This document shows positions 5,724 through 12,863 of a stretch of 12,863 nucleotides of DNA, piece after piece. The position numbers were made by a program, and so were the translations under genes. Origin of the DNA: an uncultured Clostridia bacterium (GTDB lineage Bacteria > Bacillota > Clostridia > TANB77 > CAG-508); the NCBI GenBank assembly GCA_947628885.1, contig CANRBO010000022.1:1-12863 (forward strand), in the 5' to 3' direction. Numbering within the stretch: the first letter of the stretch is position 1; each line of letters opens with the position of its first letter. The notes beneath the pieces were generated by a model. The model searched no databases and was not told where the DNA came from. It saw only the letters and a program-made list of their open reading frames with translations.

Positions 5724-6184
5724 TATATCCACCCCCAATATTTAGCTTTAGGATACAATTTCTTCATTTCTTCCCATTGAACTACAAAGGTATCTGCTAT
5801 CGGGTATACAAGCCTTCCTGCTAGCGTTTTAGTTGTTATATTTGCAAATGTTTCTATCCATATTACTTTTGCTCCAAATAATTTTGCAATATAACACATT
5901 GGCACCGCTGTATGAGTACCAGTTGTTACAATTACTTTTGGTTTTATTTTTAAAAATAAGTATAGACTAATAAATATGTTAAGCAAAAATATGAAAAAGT
6001 ATCTAATTGGTGTTCTCCTTGTTCCATATATTAAGAAATGTGCTTTGTCTCCATATTTTTGCTTTATTTCTTTGCTCGCATCTGTTTTTTCAGTTACGAC
6101 TGAATAATCATAACTTTCAAAGTCAAGCTGTCTGAGTTCACTTAAATGTCCACCTATACTTGATATAAACATTACCTTTGTCAT
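5720..6184 (-). CDS. pssD: PssD-like glycosyltransferase membrane-anchor subunit (Alg14 type)
   Basis: A 154-residue protein with the family's ISSIGGHLSEL start (7-17), a hydrophobic membrane-associated segment (about 62-79), VIVTTGTHTAVPMCYIAKLFGAKVI-type strand-helix-strand (about 84-108) followed by IET, and the typical C-terminal YPKA...GWIY. Members recruit the partner PssE/Alg13-like catalytic subunit to the inner membrane face to glycosylate an undecaprenyl-diphosphate sugar. The start at 6184 has AAAGGA 9 nt upstream. The stop codon overlaps the partner's TTG start by 4 nt. A 90-nt AT-rich gap separates it from the end of argS, so it may be read through from argS or have a promoter I could not define. 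Confidence 0.9.
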   Translation of the reverse strand: MTKVMFISSIGGHLSELRQLDFESYDYSVVTEKTDASKEIKQKYGDKAHFLIYGTRRTPIRYFFIFLLNIFISLYLFLKIKPKVIVTTGTHTAVPMCYIAKLFGAKVIWIETFANITTKTLAGRLVYPIADTFVVQWEEMKKLYPKAKYWGWIY

Positions 6185-6274
6185 TTAAAAAGTCCTTTCA
6201 ACTACTCTATTTTATTTTCATTAGTAATTCTATATATGATTTTTTCGGATACAAAATTCAATATGTTTATTCAA

Positions 6275-6742
6275 TTACATTTTATTTGGAACTTCTATTC
6301 CTAAAAGTTTGAGTGAATTTTCTAATGTTACTTTTGTCATGTATGTTAAATACAAACGTGCATTTTGACTTTCTTGGTCATCACTTATTATTTTATTTTT
6401 ATCATAAAATACTCCATAAGCTTTTGCTACATCTATACTGTATCTTGTAATTATTGAAGGTTCATTTTTTTCTAAGCTATTTAGTATTATTTGCTTGAAA
6501 CTACTAATTAATTTTATAAGTTTTATACTAGCGTCATCTGTTAATATCTTATAATTTATGCCTTCTTTTATATTTGTATTATTTGTACTGTTTTCCTTTA
6601 TATCGCCTGTATTTATATCGTTTTCATTTATAGCACTTTTATTTATATCGTCCATATTGTTTTTATTTGTTTCTATTACATTTAAATTATTTTCATTTAT
6701 ATCGTCTGTACCGTTTTTTATTACATTTAGACTGGTTTGCAC
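6275..6742 (-). CDS. argS: Arginyl-tRNA synthetase C-terminal part, out of frame with the rest
   Basis: The last 80 or so residues (NYKILTDDASIKLIKLISSF... to ARLYLTYMTKVTLENSLKLLGIEVPNKM) are the C-terminal anticodon-binding DALR domain of ArgS. The first 60 or so residues are Asn/Asp/Ile/Lys-rich degenerate repeats (DDIN, NDIN, GDIK) not found in ordinary ArgS. The ATG at 6742 has no ribosome binding site and the fragment has no catalytic domain, so this is almost certainly not a separate gene. It is the continuation of the ORF at 8342-6693, in the +1 frame. The switch must occur between a TAA in this frame near 6757 and the TGA at 6693; a run of six A (minus strand, 6719-6714) is the obvious site, as one A fewer joins the frames. 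Confidence 0.85.
   Translation of the reverse strand: MQTSLNVIKNGTDDINENNLNVIETNKNNMDDINKSAINENDINTGDIKENSTNNTNIKEGINYKILTDDASIKLIKLISSFKQIILNSLEKNEPSIITRYSIDVAKAYGVFYDKNKIISDDQESQNARLYLTYMTKVTLENSLKLLGIEVPNKM
6597..6726 (-). repeat. Degenerate in-frame repeats inserted in argS 3' part
   Basis: TTTATATCG (coding CGATATAAA) recurs at 6597, 6612, 6642 and 6696, with spacings 15, 30 and 54, all multiples of three. The encoded pattern is LNVIKNGTDDINENN then LNVIETNKNNMDDINKSA then INENDINTGDIKEN. The repeats lie at the junction between the catalytic and DALR parts of ArgS and contain the frame disruption. Confidence 0.7.
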
Positions 6743-8342
6743 TATCCTTATTATTTAAAGCTTTTTCTAATACACTTTTAGTTCTTACAGCCATGTATTG
6801 AACGTAAGGTCCAGTTTCTCCATTAAAGTTAAGGGCTTCATTTAAATCAAATACTTGATTTTTTATTCTCGACTCTTTTAAATCTTCGAAAATAACTGCC
6901 CCTATTCCAACTTGCTTTGATACTACAGCTTTATTGTCCAAGTTTCTATCTTGCATGATTTCTTCTGCTTTTGCAATCGATTCATTTAGCAAATCTTCCA
7001 CTTTTACAAAATTTCCTTTACGAGTTGACATCTTTCCTTCTGGAAGCATTATCATACCATAACTTACATGCTCTAATCCATTTGTGTATTTTTCATCTAA
7101 ATCTAAGTATTTAGCCACTTCAAAAATTTGTTTGAAATGTAAATTCTGCTCTTCTCCAACTACATATATACATTTATCATAATCATAAGTTCTAGCTCTA
7201 TATAAAATTGCTGCTAAATCACGTGTTGCATAGATTGATGAACCATTAGCTTTTTGTATGATGCAAGGTGTTTTTATACCTTTGTCTTCTAAATCTACTA
7301 CTCTTGCTCCTTGTGATTCTATAAGCTTTCCGTTCTTTTCCAAAATGTCTATAACTTCTTGCATTTTATCTGAATAAAAAGCTTCTCCATTATATGAATC
7401 AAATTTTACGTTAAGCAATTCATATATTTTTTGAAATTCTTTTAAGCTTAACTCTTTAAATTCGTTCCATAATTTAACGCAATATTCATCTCCGTCTTCA
7501 AGTTTTTTAAATGTTTCTCTACACTCTTCTAGTACATTTTCATCTTGTTCACATAATTCATTTATTCTTTTATATATTTCTGAAAGCTTGTCTATTGGAT
7601 TTTCAGTTAAATCATAATCCTTGCCCCACCTTTTATATCCTTCTATTAGTTTTGCAAATTGGGTACCATAGTCTCCTAAATGGTTTAGGCTCAAAGTTTC
7701 AAAACCACAGTTTTTATAAATTTTATAAAGTGAGTTTCCTATTATAGTTGTTTTTAAATGTCCAATATGAAATGGCTTAGCAATGTTAGGTGAAGAATAT
7801 TCTACTAATACTTTCTTTCCTTGTCCAATATTCATTTTGCCATATTCATCTTTTTGCTCATCAAATAATTCAATTGCTTGTTTTACAATTTGAGATTTAT
7901 CAATATAAAAATTTAAATAGCCACTTACTGATTCCACTTTTTCTATCATTGAAATATTGTTTTTCTGCTTTATTTGTGTATCATCATTTTCTTGCACATT
8001 TGAGTTTGTTTGTACTTCTTCATCTCTTTGTGTGTCTTTATTTTCTTGCACGTTTGAATTTGTTTTTGCTTCTTCATTTTCTTGCTGTTTTGAACCTGCT
8101 TTTACATCATCACTAATCTGTGCCTTCAACCTGTCAGCTATCATGTTTGGAGCTTGTCTTAATATTTTTGCAAGCCTAAAACAAGGGAAGGCATAATCTC
8201 CGTTGCTTTCCTCTTTTGGAACTTCTATATAATCTTTTATGTCATTTTCAGTTAGTTCGCAACTGTTATCAATGCTTTCATCCTTCATGCAATTTTGTAA
8301 ATTAGTAAATATTAATTTCGCTATTATCTCTTTGAAATCCAT
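6693..8342 (-). CDS. argS: Arginyl-tRNA synthetase, catalytic part (frame-disrupted before DALR domain)
   Basis: Class I synthetase charging tRNA-Arg in the cytoplasm. Seen in the 549 residues: N-terminal additional domain (1-76 and about 132-150, ending SGYLNFYID), SPNIAKPFHIGHLKTTIIGN with HIGH at 192-195, the ATRDLAAILYR segment (372-383), LPEGKMSTRKG (433-443) as KMSK loop, and FNGETGPYVQYMAVRTKSVL at the start of the anticodon-binding domain (507-526). The frame then ends early (…RRYK, TGA 6695-6693). The DALR domain continues in the +1 frame (6742-6275). Residues about 77-131 are an insertion of Gln/Asn/Glu/Asp-rich 18-residue repeats (NSNVQEN...) absent from usual ArgS. Start at 8342 has TTAGGAGAG 4-6 nt upstream. 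Rejoined, the protein would be about 690 residues against a usual 550-580, the excess being the two insertions. A sequencing or assembly error is a strong alternative to a true mutation, since argS is normally essential. Confidence 0.9.
   Translation of the reverse strand: MDFKEIIAKLIFTNLQNCMKDESIDNSCELTENDIKDYIEVPKEESNGDYAFPCFRLAKILRQAPNMIADRLKAQISDDVKAGSKQQENEEAKTNSNVQENKDTQRDEEVQTNSNVQENDDTQIKQKNNISMIEKVESVSGYLNFYIDKSQIVKQAIELFDEQKDEYGKMNIGQGKKVLVEYSSPNIAKPFHIGHLKTTIIGNSLYKIYKNCGFETLSLNHLGDYGTQFAKLIEGYKRWGKDYDLTENPIDKLSEIYKRINELCEQDENVLEECRETFKKLEDGDEYCVKLWNEFKELSLKEFQKIYELLNVKFDSYNGEAFYSDKMQEVIDILEKNGKLIESQGARVVDLEDKGIKTPCIIQKANGSSIYATRDLAAILYRARTYDYDKCIYVVGEEQNLHFKQIFEVAKYLDLDEKYTNGLEHVSYGMIMLPEGKMSTRKGNFVKVEDLLNESIAKAEEIMQDRNLDNKAVVSKQVGIGAVIFEDLKESRIKNQVFDLNEALNFNGETGPYVQYMAVRTKSVLEKALNNKDSANQSKCNKKRYRRYK
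7986..8110 (-). repeat. 18-bp-modular repeats inserted in argS N-terminal domain
   Basis: Units beginning ATTTTCTTGC occur at 7986, 8040 and 8076 (spacings 54 and 36, multiples of 18). The first two agree over about 38 bases with four differences; the third is more diverged. They encode NSNVQENDDTQ, NSNVQENKDTQRDEEVQT and SKQQENEEAKT, a hydrophilic insertion between RLKAQIS and VESVSGYLNFYID of the N-terminal domain. Confidence 0.8.
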
Positions 8343-8359
8343 ACAACTCTCCTAACCAT

Positions 8360-8501
8360 TAATTATGATCTACTCTTTAATTCTTTGCATTTGTTTAATT
8401 ACGATTTGCTCTTTAAGCTTTGCGTTTGTTTAATTATGATTTACTTTGTAATTGTTTGTATTCTTTTAATCATACTTTGCTTTATAATCATATAATCATT
8501 T
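8360..8501. repeat. Four imperfect 35-36-bp tandem repeats between tagA and argS
   Basis: Units start at 8360, 8396, 8431 and 8467, each opening TAAT(T/C)A(T/C). The third unit's 24-base core (8444-8467) matches the last coding bases of the upstream transferase gene (8517-8540) with four differences, all transitions, at a distance of two periods. The array therefore seems to have grown from the gene's 3' end. It fills the 164-nt gap; no clear promoter or terminator is visible there. Confidence 0.7.
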
Positions 8502-8506
8502 AAAAC

Positions 8507-9241
8507 CTATTCTTTTCCTTGTAATTGCTTGCGTTCTTTTTTTATTATCTTTATATAACGTACATTACTTTGCAAAAATCTTTTGATTCTTTTTGGTTCT
8601 ACTGTAATTCTATACAACCACTCCAAATGGTATTTTAAAAACATTTTAGGAGCTCTTTTTTTCATACCGCTTAATACATCAAAACTTCCACCTACTCCAA
8701 CAAATATGCCTTTATTAAAGTCTTTTAAATTTTCATAAATTAATATTTCTTGATTAGGTATTCCTAAAGCTACTAGAACAACATCAGGTTTTGCTTTTTT
8801 TATTTTTTCAAATATTTCTTGTTTATTTTCTACATATCCGTCGACTGCTCCTGCAATAACTAAGTCAGGATATTGTTCATCAATTTTTTGTGTGAATTTT
8901 TCTATTACTTCTTTTTTGGCTCCGAATAAAAATATACTCTTTTTATGTTCATTGCATTTTTCTAATAAATAATTTACGAAATCTATTCCTGTAATTGTTT
9001 TATTAATCTCTTTAATTTCAAACATTTGGGCACCTTTTACAATGCCAATTCCGTCAGGTACAATAATTGTTTGATCATCTAATAATGCGTTTTTTAAGAT
9101 TTCGTTTTCTTCGGCAATCATCAATGTTTCAGGGTTCGCTGTTATTACAAACATTTTTTTCTCATCTATTAGATTTTTTTCTGCAAGACTATAAAATTCT
9201 TTTTGGCTTCCCTTATATATTTTTTGAAAATATTCTTTCAT
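8507..9241 (-). CDS. tagA: WecG/TagA/CpsF-family (GT26) N-acetylmannosaminyltransferase
   Basis: A 244-residue GT26 enzyme. Characteristic motifs: FVITANPETL (31-40) with Thr34 in the position of the proposed catalytic Thr of characterised TagA, VPDGIGIVKGA (61-71) with Asp63 as the likely catalytic acid/base, VVLVALGIPNQE (about 154-165), FVGVGGSFDVLSG (about 180-192), RAPKMFLKYHLEWLYR (about 195-210) and the basic C-terminal membrane-targeting tail. The family transfers ManNAc from UDP-ManNAc to undecaprenyl-diphosphate-GlcNAc, the linkage unit of wall teichoic acid or an early capsule step. It follows the 2-epimerase gene that makes UDP-ManNAc by 27 nt, which strongly supports that donor. 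AAGGA lies 12 nt before the start. Length fits the family. Confidence 0.9.
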   Translation of the reverse strand: MKEYFQKIYKGSQKEFYSLAEKNLIDEKKMFVITANPETLMIAEENEILKNALLDDQTIIVPDGIGIVKGAQMFEIKEINKTITGIDFVNYLLEKCNEHKKSIFLFGAKKEVIEKFTQKIDEQYPDLVIAGAVDGYVENKQEIFEKIKKAKPDVVLVALGIPNQEILIYENLKDFNKGIFVGVGGSFDVLSGMKKRAPKMFLKYHLEWLYRITVEPKRIKRFLQSNVRYIKIIKKERKQLQGKE

Positions 9242-9268
9242 TAAAATACCGTTCCTTTTTATCCTATT

Positions 9269-10372
9269 TTAGTTGCTGTACTTTTCTATTATCGCGTCTA
9301 CTATTTTCTTACTTGCATTTCCGTCTCCATAAGGATTCTTGGCTACACTCATTTTTTTATACTCTTCTTCATTTTCTATTAATTCTTTTGTTAAATTAAA
9401 TATGTTTTCTTCATCTGTTCCTGCTAGTTTCAAAGTTCCTGCTTCAATTCCCTCAGGTCTTTCGGTAGTTTCTCTTAAAACTAAAACTGGCTTTCCAAGT
9501 GACGGAGCTTCTTCTTGTATTCCACCACTATCAGTTAAAATTAGATATGATTTGTTTATAAAATTATGAAAATCTATTACATTTAATGGATCTATTAGCT
9601 TTATTTTTTCATTACCGTCTAAATATTCTTTTGCCAACTTTCTGACTTTTGGATTAAGATGAACTGGATAAACTGCTTTAACATCATCATACATACTTAC
9701 GATTCTTTTTAATGTTTTGAAAATATTTTCCATTGGCTTTCCAAAATTTTCTCTCCTATGAACTGTAACCAAAATCAATTTGTCATCTCCAACCCAGTCC
9801 AATATTTCATTTTTATAATCATTTTTTACAGTAGTTTTCAAAGCATCTATCGCAGTATTGCCTGTTACGAATATTGTATCTTCATTTTTTCTCTCTGCCA
9901 ATAAATTATTTTTGCAAGCTTCAGTCGGAGCAAAATTTATATCTGCTAAAACTCCTACCATTTGTCTATTCATTTCTTCCGGGTAAGGAGCGTATTTATT
10001 ATATGTTCTTAAACCTGCTTCAACATGACCAATGTCAACTTGATTGTAATATGCTGCTAAAGCTCCTGCGAAAGTCGTTGTCGTATCTCCATGTACTAAC
10101 ACTATGTTAGGTTTTTCTTCTCTAATAATTTTTTCTAGTCCAGTTAGCACCTTGCTTGTTATATCATTTAAAGTTTGATTTTCTTGCATGATATTCAAAT
10201 CGTAGTCAGGCACTATATCAAATACTTCTAATACCTGATCTAGCATTTGTCTGTGTTGTGCTGTAACACAGACAATACATTTTATCTCTTTTCTTGACTT
10301 CAATTCTTTTATTACTGGTGCTAATTTTATTGCTTCAGGTCTAGTCCCAAATATCAACATTACTTTAATCAT
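9269..10372 (-). CDS. wecB: UDP-N-acetylglucosamine 2-epimerase (non-hydrolysing)
   Basis: Cytoplasmic enzyme interconverting UDP-GlcNAc and UDP-ManNAc (WecB/MnaA). The 367-residue length and all expected motifs are present: FGTRPEAIKLAPV (8-20), VHGDTTTT (93-100, Asp96), GHVEAGLRTYNKYAPYPEEMNRQ-type segment (116-137, Glu118 and Glu132), VTVHRRENFG (202-211, His205), and LTDSGGIQEEAPSLGKPVLVLRETTERPEG-type C-terminal nucleotide-binding region (279-308). The catalytic residues known in E. coli WecB have counterparts here. GGAG lies about 10 nt before the start. Spacing of 27 nt to the tagA-like gene suggests cotranscription and a shared pathway supplying ManNAc for the cell-surface polymer. 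Confidence 0.95.
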   Translation of the reverse strand: MIKVMLIFGTRPEAIKLAPVIKELKSRKEIKCIVCVTAQHRQMLDQVLEVFDIVPDYDLNIMQENQTLNDITSKVLTGLEKIIREEKPNIVLVHGDTTTTFAGALAAYYNQVDIGHVEAGLRTYNKYAPYPEEMNRQMVGVLADINFAPTEACKNNLLAERKNEDTIFVTGNTAIDALKTTVKNDYKNEILDWVGDDKLILVTVHRRENFGKPMENIFKTLKRIVSMYDDVKAVYPVHLNPKVRKLAKEYLDGNEKIKLIDPLNVIDFHNFINKSYLILTDSGGIQEEAPSLGKPVLVLRETTERPEGIEAGTLKLAGTDEENIFNLTKELIENEEEYKKMSVAKNPYGDGNASKKIVDAIIEKYSN

Positions 10373-10532
10373 CTTTACATCTCCACTTATCGTTTTATTT
10401 ATTTTCTATTTATTTTTTAATAGTTTATTGTCATTTATTTTCTGTATCAAATTTTCTGTTTTGTTCTAATTAATTTTGTTATTTTCATTAATCCATTATT
10501 TTTCATTATTATATCATTTACTTTTAATTATA
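10373..10532. repeat. AT-rich gap with a short direct repeat
   Basis: The 160-nt gap between the GT32-type gene and wecB is very AT-rich. A roughly 18-bp direct repeat, ATTATATCATTTA(C/T)TTTT, occurs around 10508-10525 and 10527-10545, the second copy overlapping the GT32 stop. No convincing promoter or hairpin terminator was found. Confidence 0.45.
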
Positions 10533-11222
10533 TCATTTATTTTTTAATTTTTTATAAATGCAATATAATTTTATGTTAAATTTATTATTCATTTTCATCC
10601 TTAGATGTTCATTTTTCCAAGCCTTTTTACCAAGCCAAGAGCCTAGAAAAACGTGCACTGTAAGCGAATCTTTAGAAGGATTGCAAAGTACGCCGTCTTT
10701 ATACACTTTTATCCCTTCTTTAAGCAATTGCTCTTTATTTCCTAACTCACAGCCATATTTATTTATCAAAATATTCGATACAGATATTGTATTGTTATCT
10801 TCAAATTTAAAATCCATATCAACATCATCATAGTAATCCAACATATCTTTTACAAATGGGTGCTTGGCTTCAGCTCCAAAAACTGCAGTAAATGGATAAT
10901 TAGCATTTTCATATCCAACAAATGCTCTATTGTCTAGCAAGCTGTCCAATTTATCAATTACAAAAACATCTGTATCTAAGTAAATACCACCTTGTTCATA
11001 TATCGCATACGCTCTAACGTAATCACTAACAAATGCCCACTTTTTCGCTTCGTATGCTCTTTTTACAAATGGGTGCGAATTAATGTCAAAATTATCTTCG
11101 TTCCACTCGATTATTTCATAATCCTTTAAGTGTTTTTTCCATGTTTTCATGCACTTTTGGATTGCTTTTGGCTTTTCCTTTTTTCCCATCCACACATAAT
11201 GGATTTTTTTAGGTATTGACAT
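10533..11222 (-). CDS. GT32-type glycosyltransferase (capsular/OCH1-like)
   Basis: A 229-residue protein starting IPKKIHYVWMGKKEKP, then WNEDNFD, a KKWAFVSDYVRAYAIYEQGGIYLDTDV core (about 60-86) with the DXD-type DTD at 83-85 that binds metal and nucleotide sugar in GT32 enzymes, and a conserved VFGAEAKHPFV segment (about 114-124). Bacterial relatives are capsular or glycolipid sugar transferases, often galactosyl- or mannosyl-; the donor here is not readable. The protein is cytosolic with a basic C-terminus that might contact the membrane. Start at 11222 is preceded by AAAGGA about 9 nt upstream. The gap of 31 nt from the upstream flippase gene supports cotranscription in the polysaccharide locus. 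Confidence 0.88.
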   Translation of the reverse strand: MSIPKKIHYVWMGKKEKPKAIQKCMKTWKKHLKDYEIIEWNEDNFDINSHPFVKRAYEAKKWAFVSDYVRAYAIYEQGGIYLDTDVFVIDKLDSLLDNRAFVGYENANYPFTAVFGAEAKHPFVKDMLDYYDDVDMDFKFEDNNTISVSNILINKYGCELGNKEQLLKEGIKVYKDGVLCNPSKDSLTVHVFLGSWLGKKAWKNEHLRMKMNNKFNIKLYCIYKKLKNK

Positions 11223-11253
11223 TTTTAATTGTTCCTTTCAATTTGCTGAAATG

Positions 11254-12747
11254 CTATTTATTTTTCAATATTCCAAATCTATAAACAAATTTGTATTGTT
11301 TTGTTATGAAGTAATATATTACTGCAATTATGAAATTTATTATAGTAAATACTACTCCTGAACCTATACAAATAGCCAAATTTGAGTATTGCTTTGGCAA
11401 TATTATATAGAAGATTGCTCCTAGGCAAATTATGAATAATGTGTTTAGCGCAAATCTCAAGTAATATTTCCATACATTTTCATGTATTATTTTCTTGAAT
11501 ATTACAAAAGGTTTTGTAAACAAATCTGCTAAAATCATTGATACTATTGTTCCAACCAACACTCCTGCTATTCCCATATATTGTACTAAAATAATTGATA
11601 AGCATAAATTAATTATTACTTCTAAAATAACAAATCTTTTTACTTCTTTAAATTTTCCTGAAGAAAATGTAAAGACTTTAAGCGGAATTTTTACAATTTG
11701 GTAAAATAGTATAATTGTAAATAGCAATGCCAATATTGTACTTGTATGTATATTTCCATTATACCATATATTTATAAATTGATTAATAAATAAGAATAAT
11801 GGTACACATATTATTGTTGCCACAAAGAATACAAATTCATTAAATTCATTAAATACCTGTATTCCCTTGTCTTTTGCAGATACTAGCATATCTCCAACGC
11901 TTGACATCGTAGCTCCTGCTATTTTGTCCACTAATTGCCTTATTCCTTCTACAAAGTAATTGTAAGTTGAATAAATAACTACAAACTTTAACCCAATTAC
12001 CTTAGAGATAATAATTATATCTATATTGCTTGTCACTAAATTGCCCAAAGTATTTACAAATAAATCTTTTACGTCTTTTATCATCGAGAAATCTTTCTTC
12101 TCTTTGAAATCAACTTCTTTATAATTTTTCTTAAATAGATAATGAATTATTACATTACCTATAATACTACAAATAACCAAAGAAATCAATATTTCCGGTA
12201 AACCTAATCCGCTACATACAATTATTATTTCTACAATTGTTTTTAATATAGTCACTCCTTGAAATACTGTATTTGGTATGTATTTCTTTTGATCAGCTTC
12301 AAATAGCACTCTATATGGAATTGTGAAATAATAAATTGCTTGACTTACTAAATAAATTATAAAAGTAATCTGTGTGTATGAAAAATCAAAGCTATTATCT
12401 TTTATGAAAAATCCTACAAAAAATGAGATAATGAATCCTACAACTAATATTAATGTTCCTACAACATTGAATATAACTTTTGATGCTGCCATTATTGAAC
12501 TGATTTTTTTGTTATCTTTTTCACTTATTGGTTTATAAAGTCTGAAAAGTAAAGCTGTTCCTACACCACCTTCTAATAATACCAAATAACTTATAATTTG
12601 TCCATATAATTGGTACAAGCCTAATTGGTCATTGCCTAGAATTTGGATAAACAACTTTGATCTAAATAATCCTAATAAAAGTATCACTATTTGCGGAACT
12701 GCATCTGTTAAAAAGTTAATAATAGTTGATTTAGTTCTACTCTTCAT
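11254..12747 (-). CDS. Wzx-like polysaccharide flippase / transporter
   Basis: A 497-residue polytopic membrane protein of the MOP superfamily. The N-terminal AVPQIVILLLGLFRSKLF helix, ILGNDQLGLYQLYGQ turn and SYLVLLEGGVGTALLFRLYKP region (about 15-75) are typical of oligosaccharide flippases; roughly 12-14 hydrophobic helices follow, with a charged cytosolic loop around 205-225 (KKNYKEVDFKEKKD). It would translocate undecaprenyl-linked oligosaccharide. The start at 12747 is preceded by AAAGGGA about 12 nt upstream, a longer spacing than for its neighbours. It is the first complete gene of the locus in the window. Its substrate and its relation to the second flippase at 5221-3803 are unknown. 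Confidence 0.87.
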   Translation of the reverse strand: MKSRTKSTIINFLTDAVPQIVILLLGLFRSKLFIQILGNDQLGLYQLYGQIISYLVLLEGGVGTALLFRLYKPISEKDNKKISSIMAASKVIFNVVGTLILVVGFIISFFVGFFIKDNSFDFSYTQITFIIYLVSQAIYYFTIPYRVLFEADQKKYIPNTVFQGVTILKTIVEIIIVCSGLGLPEILISLVICSIIGNVIIHYLFKKNYKEVDFKEKKDFSMIKDVKDLFVNTLGNLVTSNIDIIIISKVIGLKFVVIYSTYNYFVEGIRQLVDKIAGATMSSVGDMLVSAKDKGIQVFNEFNEFVFFVATIICVPLFLFINQFINIWYNGNIHTSTILALLFTIILFYQIVKIPLKVFTFSSGKFKEVKRFVILEVIINLCLSIILVQYMGIAGVLVGTIVSMILADLFTKPFVIFKKIIHENVWKYYLRFALNTLFIICLGAIFYIILPKQYSNLAICIGSGVVFTIINFIIAVIYYFITKQYKFVYRFGILKNK

Positions 12748-12863
12748 TATTATTTACAATCCCTTTCTTCGCTTATAAAATCTCAATCTTAGGAAATATA
12801 CATAAAAATTTGCATATTTCTATCATTTTATTTTTATCATATTCGTTTTTAACAATAATCGTT
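12748..12863. other. AT-rich upstream region at window edge
   Basis: A 116-nt stretch upstream of the first flippase gene. It contains an imperfect inverted repeat (GAAATATAC/GCATATTTC, about 12794-12822) but no T-run after it on the minus strand and no promoter I would defend. An upstream gene, if any, lies outside the window. Confidence 0.4.

Noticed and set aside
6714..6719. Programmed -1 ribosomal frameshift at A AAA AAC in argS
   Set aside because: A -1 shift leads to a stop within a few codons; the DALR domain needs a +1 shift, so this motif does not explain the arrangement.
7511..8196. Plus-strand hydrophobic ORFs opposite argS
   Set aside because: Shadows of the catalytic and repeat regions of argS, with low-complexity Leu/Phe/Cys content and no start signals.
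8360..8501. CRISPR array
   Set aside because: The units are contiguous and diverging with no unique spacers, and they derive from the neighbouring gene end.
11279..11473. Minus-strand 64-codon ORF inside the first flippase gene
   Set aside because: Lies wholly within a well-supported flippase gene in another frame, with no start signal or recognisable features.

Overview
This window is AT-rich DNA (roughly 30% GC by eye) in which every convincing gene lies on the minus strand, so the biological reading order runs from high to low coordinates. Gene content (wecB/tagA-type ManNAc genes, a PssD/PssE glycosyltransferase pair, strong AAAGGAGG-type ribosome binding sites, and a Clostridia-style pilin-like protein with a GITLVALV N-terminus) points to a low-GC Bacillota, most likely class Clostridia. 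I cannot name the species.

Layout in transcription order: a surface-polysaccharide locus starts with a Wzx-like flippase (12747-11254), a GT32-type sugar transferase (11222-10533), UDP-GlcNAc 2-epimerase (10372-9269) and a WecG/TagA/CpsF ManNAc transferase (9241-8507). A short tandem-repeat array follows, then arginyl-tRNA synthetase (8342-6275), which is split by a +1 frame change and carries two repetitive low-complexity insertions. The polysaccharide theme resumes with a PssD/PssE (Alg14/Alg13-like) pair overlapping by 4 nt (6184-5247) and a second Wzx-like flippase (5221-3803). A small three-helix membrane protein with its own promoter and terminator (3613-3230) and a class II fructose-bisphosphate aldolase with a consensus promoter (3031-2096) come next.

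The stretch 1207-2095 has no conventional gene but is rich in structure. It holds a promoter, two adjacent hairpins, a ribosome binding site and ATG opening a small ORF that runs into a (AG)10 tract. Beyond the tract, a different frame encodes 44 open codons with six cysteines. Two related inverted-repeat (MITE-like) elements follow, the second decayed relative to the first. The last gene (1206-34) encodes a pilin-like protein whose C-terminus carries a YWLASP...VSLKS module with locally raised GC, resembling variable proteins of diversity-generating retroelements.

Functionally, 2-epimerase plus TagA-type transferase would make and add ManNAc to an undecaprenyl-linked intermediate. PssD/PssE and the GT32 enzyme would add further sugars, and the flippases would export lipid-linked units. 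No polymerase, initiating phosphoglycosyltransferase or chain-length regulator is seen, so the locus probably extends beyond the window. The most novel leads are the possible repeat-switched cysteine-rich peptide, the candidate hypervariable pilin-like protein, and the repeat-invaded, frame-broken argS.
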